DNA of 64,000 nt from Cunninghamella blakesleeana (taxonomy: Eukaryota; Mucoromycota; Mucoromycetes; Mucorales; Cunninghamellaceae), in assembly GCA_017871115.1 (NCBI GenBank), contig JAFCIZ010000002.1:2191501-2255500 (forward strand). The letters are read 5' to 3'. Below the pieces are notes generated by a model. The model saw nothing but the letters and a program-made list of their open reading frames with translations, made no database searches and was not told the DNA's origin. Shown here piece by piece: positions 22,438 to 35,203 of the stretch. Numbering within the stretch: the stretch's first letter is position 1; every line of letters begins with the position of its first letter. The position numbers and the translations under genes are program-made.

Positions 22438-24297
22438 TTACGGTGATAATAAAGCTTCAATATCCTTAATAACAGTATCATTATCTTCCATAGAATATCC
22501 ATATATACCTTCAATTAAACATCTTGACAAAAATGGAACACAGCATCGAGTAAAAGTTGATGAAAAAGAATCCAAATAAATAGCTTCATCAGGATATTGT
22601 TGAATTGATTGGTCTGTATATTGTTTTATTGCGTTAGCAATTTCTAATAGACACGCATCCAAATGATTTTTAACGGTATGGTATAAACCAATAGCTGGTA
22701 ATAGCCTTAGAGCGTTGAGAGTGGTTAATATTCCATTCGTGAAAATAGCAATGCAAGGATATTCGACAAGTAATAGTGGAGGCTGATAAGGATTCTGTGG
22801 TGATGTAACTTTATTATTATTAGAATTGTTGTTGTTTGTTATTGTTTCTGTTGCATCTTCATTATTTGTTATTGATGGTGATGGTGAGTCGGTAGATGAA
22901 GTAGGTGATGATGATGGTGAATTAGACATTGAATCATTCCGTATAGGATCATTATTATTATTATTATTGATATTGTTTGAAATACTATTTGTATTCAACC
23001 ACGTACTTGGTATTGTATTTTCTTCGATATATATTTTCAATGTACCATTAACAAGTGTAGATGTGGCTTGATCAATCATTTTTAATATTAAAGGTTGCAT
23101 TGCATCTTCAAAAATAGAAACGCATAATTGCCTAAAATCCAATCCTACTCTTCCTAAAGACATCCCACAATATTGTAATTGTGTTAATAAAGAGGCTAAT
23201 GCTGATGTATCTTGAATATCCACTAAATGATTCGTTAGCGTATGCTGTATTAATGTAATCAATTGAATCATATAATTGGAAAGCAAAGTATCATTTTCTT
23301 TACTAGAAAATACAGACATATATTGAGTTGCTATTTCAAACATTTGTTCGCGCATAATGTCCAAATATTTTTTTAAATAATCAAAAGTTTCTTGACTTGA
23401 AGTAAGTGGTGATGGTGATACTGCTGTTGATGTAGATTGATTATTATTTTTATTAATATTATTCTTTGTTGAAAAAGGTACATTATGATCATCAGTTGAT
23501 GTTGTTGATGATGATAACGATGGTTTTTTTATTTTTTCGAGTTTTTGCTCAACAAAATCATGACGACAACGTAAAAAAGCCAAACGTAGCTCTGTTTCCG
23601 AGGCAAAAACATCCATACGACGTAAATAACCAATAACATTCATAGCTGCTGCCAATTTGATAGGACGGCGTAAATGAGAAATTAGTTGAACCAGCATTAA
23701 ATCAGAAGAAGTTTGAACTTGATCATGAATGGTACCAACGATAGAGAGTGGATATCTTGTATACAGTAAACGAACATGAGACGCTAAATCCATTGCTTCT
23801 GTATAATATCCATTCCAAACACACGTATCCATAAGTTGAGGCAATTCTAATAAATCCACTAAACTATGTTGATGTTCTAAAACACGTGTAATCTTACTTC
23901 GTTCTTGCATAATTGTTTTTGCTTCCATGGTAAACTGTTCACAAGCTGCTTGTAAAGCCGGGACTGATGATAACATACTAGTAAAGTGATTGTCTAATCC
24001 ATTTAATGTTGTATCTAGTTCACGTCTACACGTCTGCGCATGAAGAAAAGATGGGTAGTCCTCATATGCTAGCTGTTGTGCATCACTTTGGATTTGTTGT
24101 TGTGTTTCTCGTATAGTAAAAGGTTCGTTTTTAAGTTCTTCCAAAGTAAGCGACTTTAGGCGTGTTAAATAATCTTTTGTCCATTTTGAATTCTTTATAA
24201 TATCGCCATTCTCTTTATTCCAATCTTCTGTAAGCAGATGAAGTAAATCGGTATTATCATCAGGGTCTGGTGAATTAGTAGATGACAGTACAGACAT
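22438..24297 (-). CDS. COG8: Conserved oligomeric Golgi complex subunit 8 (Dor1 family)
   Basis: Part of lobe B of the COG tether that recycles Golgi enzymes in retrograde transport. Single exon, 619 residues. The N-terminal part matches COG8/Dor1: YLTRLKSLTLEELKNEP, then QLAYEDYPSFLHAQTCRREL, a helical coil, LLELPQLMDTCVWNGYYTEAMDLASHVRLL, and RRPIKLAAAMNVIGYLRRMDVFASETELRLAFLRCRHDFVEQKL. The C-terminal half is helical with two low-complexity insertions (about residues 260-295, Asn/Ser-rich; about 430-500, Asn/Ser/Thr/Pro). Length fits the family. Absence of introns is notable beside multi-exon neighbours. An AAATACCG element is 85 bp upstream and TTGACCAAA is 44 bp upstream. Identity rests on the N-terminal domain and is firm. 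Confidence 0.92.
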   Translation of the reverse strand: MSVLSSTNSPDPDDNTDLLHLLTEDWNKENGDIIKNSKWTKDYLTRLKSLTLEELKNEPFTIRETQQQIQSDAQQLAYEDYPSFLHAQTCRRELDTTLNGLDNHFTSMLSSVPALQAACEQFTMEAKTIMQERSKITRVLEHQHSLVDLLELPQLMDTCVWNGYYTEAMDLASHVRLLYTRYPLSIVGTIHDQVQTSSDLMLVQLISHLRRPIKLAAAMNVIGYLRRMDVFASETELRLAFLRCRHDFVEQKLEKIKKPSLSSSTTSTDDHNVPFSTKNNINKNNNQSTSTAVSPSPLTSSQETFDYLKKYLDIMREQMFEIATQYMSVFSSKENDTLLSNYMIQLITLIQHTLTNHLVDIQDTSALASLLTQLQYCGMSLGRVGLDFRQLCVSIFEDAMQPLILKMIDQATSTLVNGTLKIYIEENTIPSTWLNTNSISNNINNNNNNDPIRNDSMSNSPSSSPTSSTDSPSPSITNNEDATETITNNNNSNNNKVTSPQNPYQPPLLLVEYPCIAIFTNGILTTLNALRLLPAIGLYHTVKNHLDACLLEIANAIKQYTDQSIQQYPDEAIYLDSFSSTFTRCCVPFLSRCLIEGIYGYSMEDNDTVIKDIEALLSP

Positions 24298-24769
24298 TTT
24301 TTTATATTCTTAAAAATAAAAGGAAAAGGGGAGAAAAGCTGTTGACCAAAGATTCAAATTTAAATTTTTAGTAGGAATTTTAAATACCGATTTTTTTAAA
24401 AATTAATATCATTGTACTCATTTTGTGTTTTATGTATTAAAATCAATCACAAATATATATAAAAAGTATAGAAATGAAATTAAAAATGCACACGATTATT
24501 ATTTATTGATCTTTTTTTTTCTTTTTTTTGATATGAATGCTTTTTTTTTAATAAAAAATAATAATTATAATAATATAAAGTTAAAAAAAAAAGAATATAT
24601 ATTTGAGTTATACTATCTCTAAAATATGTATATTTATATATATAAAATAGAAGAAAAAAAAAGGTTGATTTTTGATAAGGGTACGATATTTTTTTTTTTT
24701 TTTAGAAATTGTGAATACAAAAAAGATGATTACAAAAAAAAAAAAGATATAAATTAATTTTTTAAAGCT
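24298..24769. other. Spacer between eIF3c 3' end and COG8 start
   Basis: COG8 promoter with TTGACCAAA (24341-24349) and AAATACCG (24382-24389), followed by AT-rich DNA with A and T homopolymers up to the eIF3c stop. No gene. Confidence 0.55.
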
Positions 24770-27632
24770 TTAATTTTGATTTTTTTGATTTTCATTTCGA
24801 TTAGGAGGTGTAGCTAAACGTTCATTTTGATCAACCAAATTAGCAGCCTTTTCTGAGAATTGTAAAGCTAATTCTTGAAGTCTTGATAATTCAACTTGAT
24901 GTAATACAACACATTGAGATACTTGATCTAAAGAAGCAGCAAGTTCTTCATTCCAGATTAATTTAGCAACAATAGAAGCAATAGATTGACTGGGTAAATC
25001 AAACATGGTAGATAATTGAGCCAAACCCAATGTGGAATAATAAGAAGCATATGTGAAAAGATATGTACGTAAACCTTCTTCTTGGATCTTGCGGACTAAC
25101 ATGGCCTTAATGGATTCCGTATCGGGTAATAAATCCCATACTTTAATAGCTAAAATAAAATCTCTTGCTCTTTCCCATTCACCAGAAGCTAAAGCTTTAG
25201 CAGCACTCATAATATGGTCACGAGTATTTTCAGGAGGTCCAGCAAAGGCTTGACGTTCATTAAAGTCTAATAAACGACGGAAAGGTCTAGAGATGAATTT
25301 CTTATTATTTGGTCCAGCTTGGGCTTGTCCAGGAATTTCTAACAACATAGAACAAGTTAAAAATACACATTCAAGTAATTCTAAATTGATATGCATATGG
25401 AATGGTAATTGTCTCTGGCGTTCAAGTTGTTCCAATTCAGGTGAAGGTTGTTGTTGTCCATATCTATTTTGTTGAATACCTTGAGCAAGTAATTCTTTAG
25501 CACGCCCAGTTCCTTGAATTTCTTGTAAGCAAGAGTGAGCTTCTTTAATAAGTCCTTGGCGGAAAGCAGAAAGACCAATTTGAACGACAGCTCTATTATA
25601 AAGAATTTGTGTAGCAACATCAGCTTGATGAATAGATTCTTGAAGGTGAGACATGAGTAACATATCACGAGCCTTGTGGAAATGGTTATGAAGAGCAAAG
25701 TGGAAAATATGACATAACATAGCACGGGTACGTACCATTGATGTAGATTGTTTATAAAGATATGCACAAAGCTCATGGATTAATTGAGAAGGTTCTTCAG
25801 CAACAATAAGCTTAGATTTAGTACCGGCAGGAACCATATTCTTTGCAGCAGTTTCAATAGAACGAATAACTTGTTCAGGCTAATTGTCATAATATATATT
25901 ATAAAAAAAATGAATATTTAATCATGCAGATTATTTTTTTTAAAAAATAAAAAAAAAATAAAAAAAAATACCTTATAATACAAGTGGTCTAAACGACGGA
26001 CAATAACACGGGAAATATTTGCTTTTAAGTCATATTTTTCAAAGTATGATTGAGAACGAACCAAAAGAGCATAAAGGGAAGGTTCATCACGAAGACGATC
26101 AATATAATCAGGAGTATGAGGATCGGTAGCTTGTAAAGATTTTGTAAATTCATCATCTAATCTTTCAATGTAACCAATAATAGAACCACGTAATTTAACA
26201 ACTTCACCTTCAGCAGGAACAACATCTTTGTCATCATTATCTAAATCATCAGCGTCTTCAGTAACAATATATTGTGGTTCTGCTTCGATAATGTTGAGAA
26301 TTTGATTAACTTCACTTTCTACTGATTTCCATGTTTTAATTTCCATATGAGTAGTTGAACCAATAGTAAGATCAAAACGAGAAGCAATCAATGCTAATAA
26401 AACAGATATTTTTTGGAAAGATGATGTTGATTTTGTGTATAAGGATTCCAAAATAGTAGTTTGCTCTTCACGATCAGTATTCTATTGATATATATACAAA
26501 ACACCATATAATGAAATTTTCTGATTAATACAAACTATATCCCTTTTTTAATCAAATAATAATGCTAAGAGTATGCTTATGTATTGTTTACCTTTTTGCC
26601 TCTGCTTTCCAATACTTCACGAAGACGTAATAAAACAGGTCTTTCATCGACTTCAACGGTTTTTCCACCTTTACCTACCGCAGTAAATTCAGAAGCTTCC
26701 GTAGCAGTAACACTGGTGGCAACAGGAGTAATTTCTCTTTCAGTCTTTTTAACTTCAACAACTTCTTCCTCTTCTTCCTCTTCTTTCATGAATTCTTCTG
26801 GATTCTAATAATAATAATAATAATAATCGTATGTATACAGATAAGTTTATATATTAAAAAAATAATATATGAAAAATTATAGGATAAAATAGGCGTTAGA
26901 AATATCTATACAATAAAAATAACAACTTTATTATATAGAGAATTATATATAGTATTACCTTTTTGTATTCATCAATCAATTTTTCATATTGTTTGCTGAG
27001 TTTTTTAACTTTAAGCTTGGTAGCATTCATAGCTTTACTATTAGCAGCATTACCCTTCTTCTTAGCACTTTTATCTTTTTGAGCAGTTTCTTGTACTAAT
27101 TCATCAAGTTCGACTAAAAGTTTAATATAAAATTTAGGGAAAGAGATTTTATCGAATCCAGTAGTTGCTTTGTTGACACTAGTTGAAAGTTTATCAAATT
27201 CTATATATATATAAAAAGAGAAACACGTCGTATATATAAATATATATTATTAAATGGTGTTTAAAGTTATGAGTATTGTTGTTTTTAAAACAAAAACAAA
27301 AAAAAACACACTATACCACTTGAAATTAAAGTCCAATCGTTATTTTTGCGTCCATTTTCAATAGCTTTAGCAGCATTATGCATGTCTTCTAAACGTTTAT
27401 CTTTTTGAGACTTAACTTGACGTTTTTTACCAAATTCTTCATCACTATCTAAATCAGAATCGGAATCACCAGCACCTTTTAAGAAACGTGATTTTTTGGA
27501 TTGTTGTTGATCTTCTTCTACTTCGACTTCGGAATCTTCTTCTTCAGAAGAAACTTCATCATAGAAAGATTCATTATCGGAAGAATCAGTTTCGGATTCA
27601 GTATCAGATGTAGAACGGAAGAAACGAGACAT
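24770..27632 (-). CDS. NIP1: Eukaryotic translation initiation factor 3 subunit C
   Basis: Core eIF3 subunit that binds eIF1, eIF5 and the 40S ribosome during start-codon selection. Exons 27632-27317, 27200-26959, 26804-26592, 26481-25972, 25879-24770; 796 residues. It begins MSRFFRSTSDTESETDSSDNE, the typical eIF3c opening with a highly acidic N-terminal tail. KAIENGRKNNDWTLISSEFDKL and PKFYIKLLVELDELV follow, then an acidic/Lys linker. The conserved core contains RDEPSLYALLVRSQSYFEKY and RTRAMLCHIFHFALHNHFHKARDMLLMSHLQ, and the C-terminus is a PCI domain (about residues 610-760; LRTYLFTYASYYSTLGLAQLSTMFDLPSQSI). Length is slightly short of the usual 820-910, mostly in tails. Every junction keeps frame. 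It shares a 303-bp divergent promoter with a transcription factor gene. Confidence 0.97.
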
Positions 27633-27935
27633 GATATATTGTTAAAAGGGGAAGAAAAGAAAAAAAAAGGAAGAGAAAAAAATTGTCTAAGCGACAAAAA
27701 ACAAAAAAAAATATAGTTTTCGAGTCACGGTGGGTTTTAATTTTTTTGGGCAAGCAAATTATTTCCATTTTTGGAGCCCAATTTTTTTTATTCTTAGTTC
27801 TATTTTTCCTCTCTCTCTCTCTCTTTCTTTCGTTTTGGCTGCGCTTACTTTTTAAAAAAAATATTTTTTTTAATAATCTTTTTGTCCCATTTATCTTGAT
27901 TTAATTTTCAATAATACTCTATGATATTTTAAAAA
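27633..27935. other. Divergent promoter, eIF3c / Zn2Cys6 factor
   Basis: 303 bp with a (CT)n tract at about 27808-27823 and T-run/A-run dyads near 27850-27872. Purine-rich on the eIF3c side. No extra gene. Confidence 0.6.
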
Positions 27936-30900
27936 ATGACAAATAGTGGTGATGAATCGACCTCAAAACGACAACGAGTTAGTAGAGCTTGGTAAAAATG
28001 ATAATAATAATAAAGAATAGATAAACTAAATAAATTTATAACTTATACTCTTCTTATCAATGCTTTTATCTATGTAGTGACCTATGTCGTAAAAAGAAGA
28101 TTAAATGTGATGGTCTTGTCCCTATTTGTAACAATTGCAAGGCTTTTAACTTTGAGTGTAGTTATAAAGATGCAACTAAAAAGGTAATATATTAAAAATA
28201 AAGTTTCTCATTTTATTTTATTTTTATCATATGCAATTAGTTTCTAATTATATAATATACATTGTTATGATTGTTTTTTATAGCGTGGACCACCAAAAGG
28301 GTATATAGAAGCAATTGAAACTCGATTACATAAACTGGAAAATTTATTGATTAGGCTGTCGAAGGAAGATCCAAAGTCGAAAGAACTACTAGACGAGCTT
28401 AACTCACCTTTAGAAACAGCTAGCGGCAATGTCATAAAAACAAGGCCAGTTAGAAAAAAAAGTGAATTAAAAGGGTCGTTTGATTCTCAAACTTCATATA
28501 AACAACAAAGTGGAAGAGGTTCTTCAACACCAACTACAAGCAAATCAGATGATATAATACATAGTTCACCTGCAACTTTATATGAAAGCCCAATTTTATC
28601 TCACCATGATTTGACAGAAACACCAAGTAGTCCCGATTCAGTTAGTGACAGTACTGGTCAGTTATCTATGGAAGAAGGTGGTCATGTACGTTACTTAGGA
28701 AGATCATCTGGATTTTATTTATTACAAGGAAGCCGTACTTATCACGACGGTGCATTTCATTTATCCGGATATGGACATAAGACAGCTTCTACTTCATCTA
28801 AACCTGATCATTTAGATCCTTTAGCTCTTCCTCCATCTGATTTATCTGAACATTTAATTGATTTATATTTCAAGCACTTCTATCCATTATTACCTTTATT
28901 TTATAAACGACAGCTGATACCATTAGGGGAACCAAAGGAAACGATATCACCATTGCTTTTAAATGCCATCTATGCTGTCGCTTCTAGATTATCTACTGAT
29001 ATTCGTGTTAGATCTGATCCTAAATCACAAGATACTGCAGGTGATGTATTTTTTGAACGTGCAAAATGTTTACTAGATGATTATTATGATGTACCAAGAA
29101 TATCAACTGTACAAGCTCTATTATTATTGTCAAGTCACCAACAGGGTGCAATGAAATCTGCTCGTGCTTGGTTGTATTGTGGATTGGTAGGTTTTTTCTG
29201 TTTAATATTTACATATATATTGATTTAAAAATAAGATCGCTATAAAAAAAAAATACAAACAAAAATATTGATAAAAATAAGTTAGATGAATGATAATGAT
29301 ATAGTGTGTAAAAGACAATAAATGATGATAATAAAATTAAAAAAAAAATTAAGAATGAACGAGAGCGATGAAGATAGTAATAATAATCTTATTAGTAATC
29401 AAACTTTATTTATTTTTATTTTATATTTTTTGATCTCAGGCTTTTCGAATGGCTCTTGATCTCGGTCTCCATCGTAACTCTGAACATTGGAATATAACAC
29501 CTGAAGAACGTGAAAGAAGAAAACGTGTTTTTTGGTGCTGCTTTATTGTTGATAGATTAACTACTGCTATATACGGTCGAGCATTATGTTTTGAAGAACG
29601 TGATTGTGATGTCCCATTTCCAACTGTAGATGATGATGAGCCTATATATAAAACGGTAGATAGACCACCACCTCGTATTTTGGATACCTTTGTTAGCTGC
29701 ATTAAACTATGTGATATTTTAGGTCATGTTTTAAAAAATATATATTACGCTAAGGCTCACCATCATTCTTCATCTCATCATATTGACCATGTACTTAAAA
29801 CTTTACATCAACAATTAACATCATGGTTATCACATTTACCGCCATCATTACAGTATAATTTAGCTAATACTGAATTAGGCGAGACTGTACCTGACCCTCC
29901 TCTTGCAGTTGGCCAACTACATATGATATATTATACAACAATGATTTTACTCCACCGATCATTTATTCCCGGACCTTCGCAAACTATAGAATCACAGTTA
30001 TCACTTCCTTCATATGATTTATGTGTTTTAGGGGCACGTGCAATACTTAATATAATTAATATAATGCTTGGAGAAAATCATCTAAGATATGTGCTTAATT
30101 ACTCTGTTTATTTTACTTTTACTGCTGGGATTATTTTTATTAAAATGGCTTCCTCATCTGAATTCAACACTGCATTTGATGCTAAAGTAAACGTAAACAA
30201 AATAATGCGTGCACTAGATGAAATGGAAAATACTTGGATGAACGCTAGCCGATGCTGCAATATACTTGGCGAATTAGCCGGACTACGTGATATTAATTTA
30301 GAATGTAATGAACATGACACTCGATATGTACCGCGACGAATTAGCAAAACTTCTAATCCTCCATTAGCTATTGATGTACCAAATTCGCCTGAACCCAATG
30401 AAGAAAATCCTATAATAGAATCATCAACTGAAAATGAAAATATTACAGAACAACAAATCTTTGATCCAAATATACCAACTTCACAGTCTTCTTCTAAAGA
30501 TATACCAGTATTAAAAGACTATAATAACAATAATAATAATTTTAAAAATCTGATTCATCCATTTACATCAGTATCACCGTCATCTACATCACAAATGTCA
30601 TCAGCTTCAGCTATGGACCCATTTGCAGCTCCAGATACAGTAATAAATTCTCAACAAAATCAAGTACAACAATCCAAGTTTGATCATTTTGGAACATATT
30701 TTTGGGGTGTTCCTAGTTCTTTAAATATTGAAGATTGGAATCAATATTTTTCACAAGGTGTTTCGACACCAACATCAACACAGCTTAAAACTTCTTTTGC
30801 TGATAATACTTCTCTTATTCCATCTCATGATATCACTTCATCTAATGTACCTGAATTTTCACGACCATTCTACTCAAATTCATTGGGGCACAACACTGTA

Positions 30901-31053
30901 TCTAATTTACCTTCTTCTATTGCGTCACCAATTTCATCATCATCAATGCCTTCAACTTCAAAAAAAGAAGCAGATGTATTATTTAGTATTTCATTACCTA
31001 ACACACCATCACAAAGTACTTTATTAGGATATAATGACACCAACAAATCATGA
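27936..31053 (+). CDS. Zn2Cys6 binuclear cluster transcription factor with fungal-trans domain
   Basis: Nuclear DNA-binding regulator. Exons 27936-27991, 28078-28183, 28284-29186, 29440-31053; 892 residues. The intron 1 junction splits the first zinc-ligand codon; joined, residues 15-47 read SRACDLCRKKKIKCDGLVPICNN and on, with cluster spacing C-x2-C-x6-C-x6-C-x2-C-x6-C. A coiled linker follows (RGPPKGYIEAIETRLHKLENLL). A fungal-specific transcription factor domain occupies about residues 240-560: LIDLYFKHFYPLLPLFYK, ALLLLSSHQQGAMKSARAWLYCGLAFRMALDLGLHRN, EERERRKRVFWCCFIVDRLTTAIYGR. The C-terminal third is Ser/Asn/Pro-rich, a likely activation region. The RVSRACDLCRKKKIKCD plus HVRYLGRSSGFYLL pattern is the broad class that includes carbon-source regulators, but the target genes cannot be inferred. 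No metabolic cluster lies beside it. Confidence 0.95.
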
Positions 31054-31946
31054 AAATAGAAAGAAAAAAGAAAAAAAATAACAGTAATACTAAATATTTA
31101 TTAAAAAAGAAATAGAGTAAGTGGCTAATTATGAAATTTAAACATTTTTAACAGTTATTGTTATCACTAATATTAGATAGAAGTTTTATTGTATAAATAT
31201 TCCCATTTAGACTTACAATCATTATAATTTAATTAAACATTATTTCTATTATTTTTATTATGTACTATAATTACGGTTATTACTTTTTATTTTGTTTTAT
31301 GTGTTTTTCTTACGTTAAAATAAATCTAAATTTAAGATGTAAAAAAATCGACCTTTTCACATAATTAATGCTATCATTATATACATTCATTTTATCCCAC
31401 AATTTGAATGTATTTATACCCTCTATATACATTTAAATAGAGTTTGTTTTTAGAAATTCTTTTTCTAAAAACTGTATAATGCTTATTTTCATCATTTTCA
31501 TCATATTAGTCTAGTAAAAAAAAAAAATTCTTTTTTTTTGACAATAGTCCCTTGTATGGAAATAATATATTATTATTATTATATATTCTGGGAATATAGT
31601 TAATCACAACAACAAAAATAACAAAAAAAAACCTTTCAGAAATTAATATGTTGTACTTTTACTTGTGAGTATAAAATTTTTATTTTTTAAATGTAATTTT
31701 TCTGTCGTTTATTTTTGATAGTTTAAAAAGAAAAAAAATATACAATTTATAAAAGTCTACAGAATATTAATGTTTTAGGAAAAGGTAAATAGAAAATAAA
31801 TAAGAATGTTACATAATGAGAGAGGAGAGTTAAGTTAATTACAAAAATTACGTATAAATATAAAGGATAAAAACAAACTGGAAAATATGCATGTGTATAT
31901 TTAAAAAAGTAAAATATAATCTATAATTTAAATATTTATACTTTTT
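31054..31946. other. Convergent intergenic region
   Basis: AT-rich 3' flanks of the transcription factor and MPP-alpha genes; several AATAAA-like motifs. No other structure recognised. Confidence 0.6.
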
Positions 31947-33876
31947 TTAAGCACCAAGACCGTATTTTTCTGCAACTTTTGTGACATCAGCTAATCCTTT
32001 CAAATTTCCTTGAATAACAAAAGTAGGTTTACCAGAACCACCACTAGTAACGCTGACGGCACCACGGACTACACGGCTTGCTACACGACGAAGTTCGTCT
32101 AATCCAACACGATCTATATTATTTAACATCGTATCAATACCTGTCTTTTTACCATGTACTTGAACTTGACGACCTAAATCTTCCAATTGAACCATTCTAC
32201 TTTCCAAATTCATTAAAAGAGAACTCTTGAGTTGTTTTTTAGCACGATTAAGTTCCACTTCATTTACTGAAAAATGTCCAACATCATTGCGAGCTACCAA
32301 ATCTAATTCACGGCAAATTACTTCAACCATAGCATTGGCATATTCAGGAGGGCATGACCCAGCAATACCGAAAAGACCAGAATCAGTATAACAATGATTA
32401 AAAGATTGACATGATTCTACCCAATAGTACTGATTGAGAACATTAGTGAAAAGACGAGAGTACATACCTTTACCAGGTCCACCTGCAGAGAAGGATCCAC
32501 CTCCACCAAGTAAAATTTGAAGTGTTGCCAATGCATAAATATCATCATCATCAATAGAAAGACCTTCAAATGCCACATATACATGAGTCAACGGATTATC
32601 TGCTCCAGTTTCTAAAAATTGAGTGCCACCGGTATAATGAGCTGGTTGAGTTGCTAAATCATATGGAGTGGATGAACTGTTTTTACTTTTAAATAAGGAT
32701 GACATGATTGATTTATTATTGGAAAGTGACTGTTGACGTTTTAAAGCTTCTGCATGTGTAACCACTGAATCAATGTTTTCTTCCTTTGATGATGCTGGTA
32801 TTTCTCCAAAATATTTCAATGCCAAATCTACTACTTCATTATGTTGAGCGCCACAAGCTGCGATAACCATACGTTCAGGTCTATACCATGTTTTCATATA
32901 CGATTTAATTAATTCAGGTGTCATAGCTGCTAAATTTTCTGGTGGACATAACAGTGGATTTCCTAATGTATTCCCTTGGAAGGCAACAGTGTGTAATATC
33001 TCTGGTAAAATCATTTCAGGTTTGGACCAAATTTCTTCAATTTCGTATAATGCTGTCATACGTTGCTCTTCAACTTCAAGTGGGTCGATAGTGGGGCGAT
33101 AAATAGTATCTGATAATAATGATAATACACGTCCTACATCTTGAGAAAATATGGCTGATTGATACATAATCGATTCCCGTGAAGATGAACACATGATGTT
33201 TCCACCTAACGATTCTAATTCTCCAACCATTTCATCGGCAGTTCTATTGGATGTGCTCTATTTTACAAATATTTAAGAGTTTTTTTTATTATTAATTCAA
33301 ATATGAGTATATAATATCTGCTCTTTTATAACTATTCTTATTGTTATATCCCTATTCTTCTTTTTATTCTTTCTCTTCTATTATTTACTATATAATTTTT
33401 ACCTTAAAAGCTAAACGATCTAAAATATGACTGACACCACGAGTAGAGGCTGTTTCATAACGGCTTCCTGCATCAATATAGACACCAACAGCACTAAAAT
33501 GACCAGGGGTATTTTCTGAAGCAACACGGATACCATTAGGTAATGTAGTTATTTTACATAAACCGGTAGAAGCTTTTGAGTATTCTTGAACTTTTGTAGG
33601 TAAGGCTTCTATTCCCTATATTTATTTATTTATTTATTTAAAAAAAATAGAACAATAAAATAATACAACAATAACATTAACAATTGTATTAAAAAAATAA
33701 TAAAAAGTAACTCAGAAAATGCTCTTAGTTCCTTCACCTAAAATAATTTGACTTACTGTAGCACTAGAAAGAGAAGACTCTGCACGTTTTAAAATAGAAG
33801 CCTTAGAAGAATTATATATTGAAGTAGCTACACTTTTTCCAAATCGTGTACTAGTTTGTAACAATCGTGATGACAT
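31947..33876 (-). CDS. MAS2: Mitochondrial processing peptidase, alpha subunit
   Basis: Substrate-binding half of the matrix protease that removes presequences. Exons 33876-33757, 33615-33403, 33257-31947; 547 residues. Residues 1-40 are a basic/Ser-rich presequence ([20 protein letters not shown]). The body shows [34 protein letters not shown], then [16 protein letters not shown] where the beta subunit would have HxxEH; its absence is correct for alpha. The glycine-rich loop [20 protein letters not shown] needed for presequence handling is present, as is [19 protein letters not shown]. The exon 1 donor GTAAGT at 33756 is preferred because reading past it meets a stop. A second, weaker donor/acceptor pair would also keep frame. 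An Asn/Ser-rich loop at about residues 280-310 is expanded. Confidence 0.95.
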
Positions 33877-35203
33877 TTTATATGTATATATTATATGATA
33901 TAAATATAATATCAAAAAAATAAAATATACGTAAAATAGAAAGAAAAAAAGGAAAGGGAAAGAAATAAAAAAATTCTTCAGCTCTTTTTATTTTTTTTCA
34001 AAATTAAAATTCCGTATATGGTAATTGAGGTGACTTATTTTCTCTCTATATGTTGATATATTAAAATTTATGCTTCAAATACTTTAGAATTAAGAAAGAC
34101 GTTTATATCTTTAATTTAGATTTAAACATTTTTTAAAAAAAAAAATCCTTGAATTTACTAAATAAATTAAACATTTATAATACACGTATATTTTATCAAT
34201 GTATTGAATACAATAACAATTAAATATATATATGTAAGTATTTATGGAATTTAATGTTATACTTTTATTTTATTTTTTAGATATTTAAGCTTTTTGGTAT
34301 TAAGATTTTCTGTGTATATATTGTTAAGCATTATTATACGGCTCACTATTATAATTATTTTTATAAAAAAATTTCCAAGATAATCCAGTGTTAAAAAACG
34401 TAATGTAATTAAGAAAGAGATAGTAAATTTTAAATATTGAAGAACTTATATTATTTTTAAACTTTATCTTAAAACAAATAGTAATCTAAGGGTAGTATCA
34501 AATAATAAAATTGATATACAGGATTTGGAATTATGAAGTTATTAACTTCCTTGGTATAAAAATTATCATTAATACTTACCAAAATGTGTAATTTTCGACG
34601 TAGCCTGTTTTAAGAAAGAAGTAATAAAAAAACATAAATATCGTTTAATACCAAAATATAAAATCATTTATCAGCAAAATTTTAAATGCTCAATGTATTC
34701 TTTGTTTAATTTTTGCATAAAAATAAACTTTTCTTTCCCCTTCTCCCTTTTTCTCTTTCTCTTTTTCTTTTTTTTTTTTTTTTTTTGAAAGTAGAACCAA
34801 TAATTAAAACCAAACAGTTTACATTATCAACTATGATCCTCATATACCTCTGACTCCATATAGTTATTGATTTAAATGGATGTGTGTATAGATTAGTTGG
34901 TCGATTAAATCTTTGACATTTTTTTCACTTTTTTTTTTTGTCATGCTTTTCACATGAATACCTTCTTTTTATTGGCTTGTTCTCTAGATGGTCTTTATTA
35001 CTGTATTGTTTGATGCTCTGATTAGTTTTATTATTATTGTCATATATTTAAATTATCATATATTTATTATTATTAATATTATTATATTATATTTTATTAT
35101 ACAACTTTTTCTAATTTCTGTGCAAATAAAGCTATCAATAATTTTATTAAGCATAAAAAATTGCCAAAAAAAAAAAATGAAATATACATTACAACTATTT
35201 TAT
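33877..35203. other. Intergenic region upstream of MPP-alpha
   Basis: 1.3 kb holding the MPP-alpha promoter (purine-rich leader to about 33970) and the 3' flank of ThrRS. A CT-rich block lies at about 34734-34786. Short open frames here are Ile/Tyr-rich AT artefacts. Nothing else identified. Confidence 0.55.

Noticed and set aside
27936..31053. Idea that the Zn2Cys6 gene regulates a neighbouring metabolic cluster
   Set aside because: Neighbours are eIF3c, MPP-alpha and ThrRS, all housekeeping; no biosynthetic genes are adjacent.
33712..33756. Reading MPP-alpha exon 1 on through GEGTKSIF
   Set aside because: This runs into an in-frame stop immediately, and the strong GTAAGT donor upstream gives a clean phase-0 join to the next exon.
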